Positions 32,877-38,394 of a stretch of DNA of 38,394 nucleotides are shown piece after piece. The stretch spans positions 1 through 38,394 of the forward strand of contig NZ_ALVZ01000177.1 in NCBI RefSeq assembly GCF_000332055.1, read 5' to 3'. The notes beneath the pieces were generated by a model. It ran no database searches, was not told the DNA's origin, and saw nothing but the letters and a program-made list of their open reading frames with translations. Each line of letters begins with the position of its first letter. Position 1 is the first letter of the stretch. The DNA comes from Xenococcus sp. PCC 7305 (GTDB lineage: Bacteria > Cyanobacteriota > Cyanobacteriia > Cyanobacteriales > Xenococcaceae). The position numbers and the translations under genes are program-made.

Positions 32877-33410
32877 ATGAAGATTATCGATGCTCAGGGA
32901 AGGTTATTGGGGAAAATCAGTATTTTGGATCTAGGTGCTGCGATGGTTATTTTAATCGCGATCGCGGCAATTTTCTTTTCTCCAGGGGCTCCCGTAACTC
33001 AAGGCATCGCCCAAAGCAAGTTACAACCTGTAGAAGTTGGGGTTATGATTCGGGGGTTGAGAGTTGGGGATTTTGATGCTTTATTGCAAGAGTTTGCCGA
33101 CAATCAAGAAGTAAGTATTGTGATTCGGAATCAACCCGCAGGAGAAGTCTCAATCTTATCCACTGAAACCCTCCCCAGAACAACTCCTGTTCCTCAACCC
33201 GATGGCACGGTAAAAGCTCTGCCCGACCCTCGCCCTGAAGTGGCTTTGATCAAAGATATGATTATGACTTTAAGTGGAAAAGCCCAAGTGACAGAGGATG
33301 GCGTGATCTTGGAAGGAGCTAGAAAAATAAAAATTGGTACTCCCATTCGCTTAGAAGGAAGAACCTATGATTTTAATGGCACTATTATTGCAGTGAGTAC
33401 CCAAGAATAA
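32877..33410 (+). CDS. DUF4330 membrane-anchored protein
   Basis: This 177-residue protein has a short cytoplasmic start (MKIIDAQGRLLGKISILDLG), one membrane segment at about 19-38 (LGAAMVILIAIAAIFFSPGA), and an external beta-rich domain: VEVGVMIRGLRVGDF, then LIKDMIMTLSGKAQVT, then IKIGTPIRLEGRTYDFNGTI. This layout matches DUF4330, a family common in cyanobacteria and of unknown function. An N-in, C-out topology is likely. It stands alone: divergent from upp and convergent with a glycosyltransferase gene. Confidence 0.85.
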   Translation: MKIIDAQGRLLGKISILDLGAAMVILIAIAAIFFSPGAPVTQGIAQSKLQPVEVGVMIRGLRVGDFDALLQEFADNQEVSIVIRNQPAGEVSILSTETLPRTTPVPQPDGTVKALPDPRPEVALIKDMIMTLSGKAQVTEDGVILEGARKIKIGTPIRLEGRTYDFNGTIIAVSTQE

Positions 33411-33415
33411 ATATT

Positions 33416-33529
33416 TTAGTGACGATTGCCCGCAGCGATTAGCCAACAAAGAGTGGGAGACATAAAGGCTGTAAATAGAGTGATAATGCTGATAAGTAGA
33501 AAAAGTTCATTGTGGAAAAGAGTAATCAT
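33416..33529 (-). CDS. Possible 37-residue membrane peptide
   Basis: The minus-strand frame from ATG 33529 encodes 37 residues with a long hydrophobic core (ELFLLISIITLFTAFMSPTL, then CWLIAAGNRH). Its stop lies 6 bp after the convergent DUF4330 stop. It resembles in size the small photosystem and cytochrome subunits, but I cannot match it to any of them. There is only a weak ribosome binding site. It could be chance. Confidence 0.35.
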   Translation of the reverse strand: MITLFHNELFLLISIITLFTAFMSPTLCWLIAAGNRH

Positions 33530-33612
33530 AATTTTTTTCTAAATTGCTTACATGTTATCTAGTAGGAGAGAATTTGAATTCTTATTTACCGCAGCCGACA
33601 AGATCTTTTAAA

Positions 33613-35529
33613 CTACTTCAGATTTGCTCTCGTTGCTCGATTGCCATATAGTCTTCGTTGCCCGATCGCAAACAATGGTTTTCCCTCCGGCTCAGGTAAA
33701 TTAGCATTCAAAGGATCTTCTCTATTACTCGGTTGGCGTAAAAAATCTGTCACGAACACCACAGCGCGATCGCCATACCAATAAGCTTGTAATTGCTGTT
33801 TATTAATCAAATAGCTAGGCTTTTCTCCTGGAAACTCTGGAGGAAGTCGATTTTCTCCCCCATCCTCTAAAACTAAAACATTCCGATAAACTAAATCATC
33901 TTTTCCCGATAACCATCCCATGGGAAGTCGTTTGATATCACCAACAAATACTTTGTCTTTAGTGTAATTTTGGCCTTGATTGAGATAGTAACTAATCCCC
34001 GCAGCCGCACCAATTTCTCGCGAACCCTCGAAAATCCATAGGGTATCTATTCCCAGATGATTTTCGGCAATTTGAACTAAGCTCTTACTAGAGCGAATAT
34101 ACTGCTGAAAACCTAAGCCCACAGTGATAGCGAGATAGATAATCATAAAGCTCACCACTAAGCTGTATAGAGATAATGGATAATTTTTTCGTAGCATCCC
34201 CATTCCCGAAATCAGATAACCCAGAGATAAAACAATGGTGACCGCGACCGTGAGACTGATTAAAGAAGCCTCAGAATCTAGGCTTTGTAGCATATTGTTT
34301 AAATCTGCGATCGCAATAATAACTAAGCTACAGACTAGACCGATGAAAATAAAGATAGCTCCATAGATCAGATGACTTTTACTGGGTCGATATTTTGCAT
34401 TATGTATTTTCTTGGTAATTCCCGATAAATTCTGCCATTGATCTGGGCGATTTTCTTGGATGAAATATTGACTATAAAATCCTGCACAAAGTATCATATA
34501 GGGAGGAATTGCCGGGATGCTGTAATAGATCAAACGAGAAGACAGAGGCAGAAAAATTACTATTGGTAAGAGAAACGCGATCGCAAGTAGCGAGATCGCC
34601 TCAGCCCTATTATTATCAGTTTTTATTTTTTTATAATTAGTCTCTTGTTGCCATTGCTGCCAAGCAAACTTGAGAGTAGAAGGGAAAAATAAGCTCCAAG
34701 GCAAACACCAAACCACTGTCAGCCCTAAATAACCCCAGGCACTAACTTTTGAAACTTCATAGTCAGTAGGTATCCGTAGATCGAAAATGCGCTTGAAATG
34801 TTCATTAACCAGAAAGTAATGCCAAAACCCAGGATTATTTTGGGCAATTGCGATCGCCCAAGGCAAAACTAAGGCCAGAATCAATAAAATACCCAAAGTT
34901 AATTTAGTGTGTTTAAATATTTGTTTTCTCCCTTGGATGATCACTAAAGCAAAATAGCCACAAGCAATAAAAGCAACTCCAATAAATCCTTTGGCAAAAA
35001 AACACAGGGCAACAGAGCTATAGAAACAAACAAAATATAGCCAAGACTGAGGTTTATTCAGCAATTTCCACAAAAAATAATTACTAGCAATCAGCAAAGT
35101 TCCCAGTAAAACATCAATTAAAATTTGATGGGTAAAAATAAACCAACCTAAAGAAACAGATAACATCAAAAGTGCAACTCTTCCTGCTGCCATACCCCAC
35201 AACTCTCGGCTCCATTGCCAAACAACGACGATTCCCAACCAACCAGCAATTGCTAAAGGTAATCTAGCAGCAAACTCTGTATCCCCAAAAATCTTCGTCG
35301 CGATCGCGATTAGCCAATACAGTAGCGGTGGTTTATTTAGATAGGGCGAGCCATTGAGATGAGGCGTAATCCAGTCCCCCCGTAACAGCATTTCTCTAGC
35401 TACCATAGCAAAATGACTTTCATGGGGCTCATATAAGCCATAATTACCAATACCGAACATCATGAATGCCAATACCAGTATTAAAATAAATAAGTCAATG
35501 CAAATGGCTATTCTATTGCTAGCTGGCAT
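33613..35529 (-). CDS. ArnT-like GT-C glycosyltransferase (PMT family)
   Basis: GT-C enzymes move sugars from polyprenyl-phosphate donors on the outer face of the membrane. The 638-residue protein is taken from ATG 35529; a TTG at 35565 would add 12 residues. It shows the first periplasmic loop with YEPHESHFAMVAREMLLRGD, the catalytic acidic residues typical of GT39/83 (a DE-type motif, here EPHE), WITPHLNGSPYLNKPPLLYW, and about 10-12 hydrophobic helices. A soluble C-terminal domain starts near 480. ArnT-like proteins modify lipid A or glycans; the acceptor is unknown here. No sugar-activation genes lie beside it. Confidence 0.9.
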   Translation of the reverse strand: MPASNRIAICIDLFILILVLAFMMFGIGNYGLYEPHESHFAMVAREMLLRGDWITPHLNGSPYLNKPPLLYWLIAIATKIFGDTEFAARLPLAIAGWLGIVVVWQWSRELWGMAAGRVALLMLSVSLGWFIFTHQILIDVLLGTLLIASNYFLWKLLNKPQSWLYFVCFYSSVALCFFAKGFIGVAFIACGYFALVIIQGRKQIFKHTKLTLGILLILALVLPWAIAIAQNNPGFWHYFLVNEHFKRIFDLRIPTDYEVSKVSAWGYLGLTVVWCLPWSLFFPSTLKFAWQQWQQETNYKKIKTDNNRAEAISLLAIAFLLPIVIFLPLSSRLIYYSIPAIPPYMILCAGFYSQYFIQENRPDQWQNLSGITKKIHNAKYRPSKSHLIYGAIFIFIGLVCSLVIIAIADLNNMLQSLDSEASLISLTVAVTIVLSLGYLISGMGMLRKNYPLSLYSLVVSFMIIYLAITVGLGFQQYIRSSKSLVQIAENHLGIDTLWIFEGSREIGAAAGISYYLNQGQNYTKDKVFVGDIKRLPMGWLSGKDDLVYRNVLVLEDGGENRLPPEFPGEKPSYLINKQQLQAYWYGDRAVVFVTDFLRQPSNREDPLNANLPEPEGKPLFAIGQRRLYGNRATRANLK

Positions 35530-35645
35530 TAGAGAATTCTTCCTCAAGTTTTTTGATTTATTCAACTGATAATTGACTTGTCCTCGAATGAGGTTATCCT
35601 TTAAGAATGCCCTCTGCCTTCGTTTACTCCAATTTGTTGTAGTCT

Positions 35646-36632
35646 ATGCTTGCCACCACATCATCGCCAATAACTCTAGCAACAACAGACCATTTACTAG
35701 CTGTCTTTGCGGAATTTTTGGATATTGATGTTAGTGCAGGGGATGCCGCATCGGATACCTTAAAAACCTATCGTCGCCAGTTACAGCAGTTTCTCTTGTG
35801 GTGCGATCGCACCCACCTCGATCCAGTCACCGTCAGCAAAGATGATATCAAACGTTATCGTCGTTGGATGATTAGTGCCAAGAAATATAAACCATCAACT
35901 ATTTCTTTAAAATTGGCGGTAGTCAGGCGCTTTTACCAAGCTGCTCTGGAGAGGGGGCTCATTTCTTTTAATCCTGCGGCAGGAGTCAAGCCCCCAAGGG
36001 AAAAAAGAGATCCCGCAGAAAAAATTACTTTCTTAGAACAAAATGAAGTTGAGGCTTTATTACAAGTAATTCCTCATGATGGCACCATCAAAACTTCCAG
36101 AGATCGCGCAATCATAGCCATCATGGCATTAGAAGGAACTCGCACCATTGAGTTGCACCGAGCAAATATTGCTGACCTAGTCAGACAAGGTAACAATCTT
36201 GGTATTCGAGTGGAAGGGAAAAGGAGTATTCGAGTCGTGCCCCTAACTCCAGAAATCGCCAAAATTCTGGTTACTTATCTCAAGATCAGGGAAAACAATG
36301 GTGGCGTTCTCAAACCAAAAGCTCCTTTATTTATTGCCGTGGGCAATCGTTCTCCAGGAAAAAGAGTTTCCCGTCGGGGAATTAGGTTAATTGTTGATCG
36401 TTATCTTAATCAAGCCGATCTCAAACATAATCCAGGCAGGACAATCTCTGCTCATAGTTTGCGACATACTGCGGGAACTTTAGCTCTTAGAAATGGCGCA
36501 GAACTGCGTCAAGTGCAGGACTTACTAGGACATAGTGACCCTAGAACCACTTGTATTTATGCCCATATCGGCGATCGCTGGGAAAACAACCCCGCCCTCA
36601 ACCTAGACATAGATTTCTTAACTGATAACTGA
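35646..36632 (+). CDS. Tyrosine recombinase (XerC/XerD-like)
   Basis: This 328-residue recombinase has an N-terminal SAM-like core-binding domain (about 15-110, TYRRQLQQFLLWCDR and KYKPSTISLKLAVVRRFYQA). The catalytic domain holds the full set: Arg166 in EGTRTIELHR, a Lys in VEGKRSIRVVP, His270 and Arg273 in AHSLRHTAG, His296 in LLGHSDPRTT, and Tyr305 in CIYAH. It could be a Xer-type chromosome dimer resolvase or an integrase. No phage, integron or att repeats are seen around it. The last codons (TDN and stop) lie inside a heptamer repeat array. Confidence 0.92.
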   Translation: MLATTSSPITLATTDHLLAVFAEFLDIDVSAGDAASDTLKTYRRQLQQFLLWCDRTHLDPVTVSKDDIKRYRRWMISAKKYKPSTISLKLAVVRRFYQAALERGLISFNPAAGVKPPREKRDPAEKITFLEQNEVEALLQVIPHDGTIKTSRDRAIIAIMALEGTRTIELHRANIADLVRQGNNLGIRVEGKRSIRVVPLTPEIAKILVTYLKIRENNGGVLKPKAPLFIAVGNRSPGKRVSRRGIRLIVDRYLNQADLKHNPGRTISAHSLRHTAGTLALRNGAELRQVQDLLGHSDPRTTCIYAHIGDRWENNPALNLDIDFLTDN

Positions 36633-36655
36633 TCACTGAAAACTGATCACTGATT
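36621..36655. repeat. Heptamer tandem repeat (actgatc type) overlapping two gene ends
   Basis: Five units occur: actgata, actgatc, actgaaa, actgatc, actgatt. They span the recombinase stop (36630-36632) and reach the stop of the convergent Tic20 gene (36654-36656). Confidence 0.85.
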
Positions 36656-37127
36656 AAGGTACTTGATTATAAACAGTTGGAGAAATACCAGGAATATCGG
36701 GATAACTTCCCTGGGCAGACTTGATAATTGAGTACAGGCAAACCGCTAAGATAACCGTAAAACAAATAGGATTGACTACCGAAGCAATGATTCCCAACCC
36801 TAAAATTCGCAATCCCATACCCACCAAAATTGCCGCCATGTAGAGGAGTAAGGCTTGCATGGTATTAAACCGAATAAAATGAGAAATGCGATCATTTCTG
36901 ACGACAGCTAAAAACAAAACCAGGAAAAGAATGAAATCAGCAAAGGGTAAACTGCTGTAAATAAGGTTCAGTGGCATCAGGAAAATTTCGATCAAAGTTA
37001 GGAATATCCTAGGAAAAGACCTTAATATCGAACCCCCAAATGCATTATAGCCATAGTATAGAGGTACTGAGTAAACTAAAGCCGCAAAAATTTTATCTTT
37101 AGTATCTGTCGAACCGCGCCATGTCAT
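36654..37127 (-). CDS. Tic20-family membrane protein
   Basis: The 157-residue protein has four hydrophobic helices and the Tic20/Ycf60 signature: a start MTWRGSTDTKDKIFAALVY, then ALVYSVPLYYGYNAFG, a central VRNDRISHFIRFNTMQALLL, and a last helix INPICFTVILAVCLYSII-like. Tic20 proteins form the core of the chloroplast inner-envelope channel; cyanobacterial homologues are inner-membrane proteins of unclear transport role. Length and topology fit. It converges with the recombinase gene. Confidence 0.9.
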   Translation of the reverse strand: MTWRGSTDTKDKIFAALVYSVPLYYGYNAFGGSILRSFPRIFLTLIEIFLMPLNLIYSSLPFADFILFLVLFLAVVRNDRISHFIRFNTMQALLLYMAAILVGMGLRILGLGIIASVVNPICFTVILAVCLYSIIKSAQGSYPDIPGISPTVYNQVP

Positions 37128-37223
37128 AATATTCTGCTCGAATGCTCTATGAGTTATTAGTGTTATTAATCTACAGGTTAACGCAATTTTTGAAGCGAGA
37201 GCTCAATTTTCCTTATTACTCAT

Positions 37224-37829
37224 TCACAAATTAACCAGAAACTTAACCATCATGTTAGATATGGTGAAAAATACACTTCCTGCGCCAGTAATGAACAAAA
37301 TCATTAACAATCCCATAGCAGCCTGACTATTAGCAAAGGATTTCATCTCAGGGAAAAATTCGCTAGCAACATGAAATCCATCTAGGGGAGGAATTGGCAA
37401 TAAATTAAACATTCCTAACGCAAAATTGAATAGCGCAATTAATCTCAGGAAGTCAAAACTAATAATATTTTCCAAAAAGTTCCCCCCAGATATTTTAATC
37501 AGTGAGACAGCTACGATAGCCAGCACAAAGTTAGTAGCTGGGCCTGCGGCAGACACAATAACATGACCCCATTTAGGATCTCTGAATTTATGGGGATTAA
37601 CAGGCATTGCACCCCAAGCCATGCCGACTAAGACTAGAAAAATTAGAGATGGGACTCCCATATGAACTATAGGATTGAGGGTCATATGACCTTGTTTGAT
37701 AGGAGTGTCATCTCCTTGATAAATAGCAGCGATTCCATGTCCTAGTTCATGTAAACAAATAGAAAAAATTAGAATAGTAACTATGCGTACAAACAGAATT
37801 AGACTACTAAATAAGTACTCAATTAACAT
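37224..37829 (-). CDS. Site-2 protease-type (M50) metalloprotease
   Basis: This 201-residue membrane protein carries the zinc motif HELGH at residues 27-31 (FSICLHELGHGIAAIYQGDD) and the second metal motif LLPIPPLDGFH, with Asp as the third ligand. About six hydrophobic helices surround them, and the region TLNPIVHMGVP is typical of the Rip/YwhC subgroup. No PDZ domain is present, so it is the minimal form. Site-2 proteases cut membrane-spanning anchors of regulators; the target is not evident. It lies downstream of a 274-bp gap. Confidence 0.9.
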   Translation of the reverse strand: MLIEYLFSSLILFVRIVTILIFSICLHELGHGIAAIYQGDDTPIKQGHMTLNPIVHMGVPSLIFLVLVGMAWGAMPVNPHKFRDPKWGHVIVSAAGPATNFVLAIVAVSLIKISGGNFLENIISFDFLRLIALFNFALGMFNLLPIPPLDGFHVASEFFPEMKSFANSQAAMGLLMILFITGAGSVFFTISNMMVKFLVNL

Positions 37830-37969
37830 TTTTAGCTTCCGCTATTTACAGAATCAATACAAGCATTACTCATTCATGCTAACCTTATAATAACTTGTTG
37901 AAGTGATCGATATCACAATTGACACCAAATCCTGTTGACATATCTCACTTATCCTTAAGGGTTTAAAAC

Positions 37970-38009
37970 TCTCCGCGTCACCGTGTCACAGCGTCTCCGC
38001 GTCAACCTC
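37970..38009. repeat. Octamer tandem repeat (tctccgcg/tcaccgtg)
   Basis: Five 8-bp units occur: tctccgcg, tcaccgtg, tcacagcg, tctccgcg, tcaacctc. Unlike all other arrays in the window the period is 8. Confidence 0.75.
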
Positions 38010-38103
38010 AAAAGTTGGTTTTAAAAATCGGATTTAGCATGACACTCCCACCGCGCTAATTCTTCTTTGAAATTGGCGATCGCATTTTTCTAGCTACAAA
38101 AAC

Positions 38104-38130
38104 AAAAAACCTCGGTGCGAGCACCCAGGT
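38104..38130 (-). terminator. Rho-independent terminator of the Psb34-like gene
   Basis: On the minus strand a stem ACCTGGGTG/CACCGAGGT with a CTCG loop and one mismatch is followed by TTTTTT. It lies about 60 bp after the stop of the small photosystem gene. Confidence 0.85.
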
Positions 38131-38191
38131 ATCAGAGGAGAAAATCAATGTCAGTTAGAAAGTTGTTGTTTAGCTAAATTTTCCCAAATAG

Positions 38192-38362
38192 TTAGCTCAC
38201 AGCAAAGGAAATCAAAACTGTAGCAGTAACAAATAGAGCAGCGATCGCACCTTGAACGATGTAGCGACGTTGTTCATACACTGCTGGATATTCAGCATAG
38301 GTCATCTTGGGCTCAACAGCATAGTTGTTAAGAGTTCCGTTGTCGAGTTGAGTAGTGTACAT
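38192..38362 (-). CDS. ssl1498-family light-harvesting-like protein (Psb34-like)
   Basis: This is a 56-residue protein, too short for ordinary gene calling. From ATG 38362 it reads MYTTQLDNGTLNNYAVEPKM with the hallmark LNNYAVEPK stretch, then YPAVYEQRRY and one membrane helix (VQGAIAALFVTATVLISFAV). This fits the ssl1498 family, related to high-light-inducible proteins and including Psb34, which binds CP47 during photosystem II assembly. AGAGG lies about 9 bp upstream as a ribosome binding site, and a strong terminator lies downstream. It is a cyanobacterial marker. The name Psb34 is by resemblance. Confidence 0.88.
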   Translation of the reverse strand: MYTTQLDNGTLNNYAVEPKMTYAEYPAVYEQRRYIVQGAIAALFVTATVLISFAVS

Positions 38363-38394
38363 AGGGCGTTACCTCTGCGTTGTTACTTGTCTAT

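Larger units (their letters stand above)
37830..38191. other. 362-bp gap with octamer repeat and terminator
   Basis: Between the M50 protease and the Psb34-like gene lie the octamer array 37970-38009 and the terminator 38104-38130. No reading frame looks convincing. Confidence 0.6.

Noticed and set aside
32768-33076. Plus-strand frame of 102 codons starting with a Cys-rich segment
   Set aside because: It overlaps the DUF4330 gene in another frame and matches no fold; the DUF4330 frame has a membrane segment and family motifs.
35646-36632. Recombinase as evidence of a prophage or integrative element
   Set aside because: No phage genes, tRNA-linked att repeats or cargo genes surround it; a Xer-type or solitary recombinase is simpler.

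Overview
The window reads as chromosomal DNA of a cyanobacterium. Evidence: HIP1 octamers (GCGATCGC) recur throughout; lineage-typical genes are present (an ssl1498-family/Psb34-like photosystem protein, a Tic20-family protein, an Npun_F0494-family protein, a DUF4330 protein, DUF1400 hydrolases); and many intergenic gaps carry the short tandem heptamer repeats common in cyanobacteria. Nothing I can see fixes the genus. There is no prophage, complete insertion sequence, CRISPR array or rRNA operon. The window is mostly a housekeeping backbone with accessory patches.

Layout. 1-6384 (all minus strand): the N-terminal part of a large DUF11-type surface or secreted protein that runs off the left edge, an unrecognised 235-residue protein, and a three-part TPR / GT41 (O-GlcNAc-transferase-like) / sulfotransferase fusion. 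6479-10726: two tandem paralogous secreted alpha/beta hydrolases with DUF1400 N-termini, the first also fused to a periplasmic solute-binding domain. 10945-13497: an SLH-domain protein and, divergently, an orphan cyclic-peptide-type ABC exporter. 13595-18411 (plus): endonuclease III, a renalase-like flavoprotein, a solitary cytosine-5 DNA methyltransferase resembling the CGATCG (HIP1 core) enzyme, and a carotene-desaturase-like flavoprotein.

18412-20174 is a toxin-antitoxin patch: a decayed MazF-type module whose antitoxin is broken by an exact 23-bp tandem duplication, then an apparently intact HepT/MntA pair. A third pair (DUF433/DUF5615) lies at 23531-24225. Around these sit core genes: an HTH protein with long acidic runs, carA, rpmI-rplT, a Rieske protein, tRNA-Arg(ACG), moaC, a ferredoxin-ureidoglycolate lyase pair, cobQ, a divergent Npun_F0494/ArsR pair, and a secreted-type cyclophilin with three C-terminal repeats.

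30195-38394: rsmH, small membrane proteins, upp, DUF4330, an ArnT-like GT-C glycosyltransferase, a lone tyrosine recombinase, Tic20, an M50 protease, and at the right edge the Psb34-like gene with a clear terminator. The most unusual features are the domain fusions (GT41-sulfotransferase, hydrolase-solute-binding), the broken toxin-antitoxin locus, and several unrelated heptamer-repeat arrays that end genes, two of which supply the last codons and stop of rsmH and of the recombinase.
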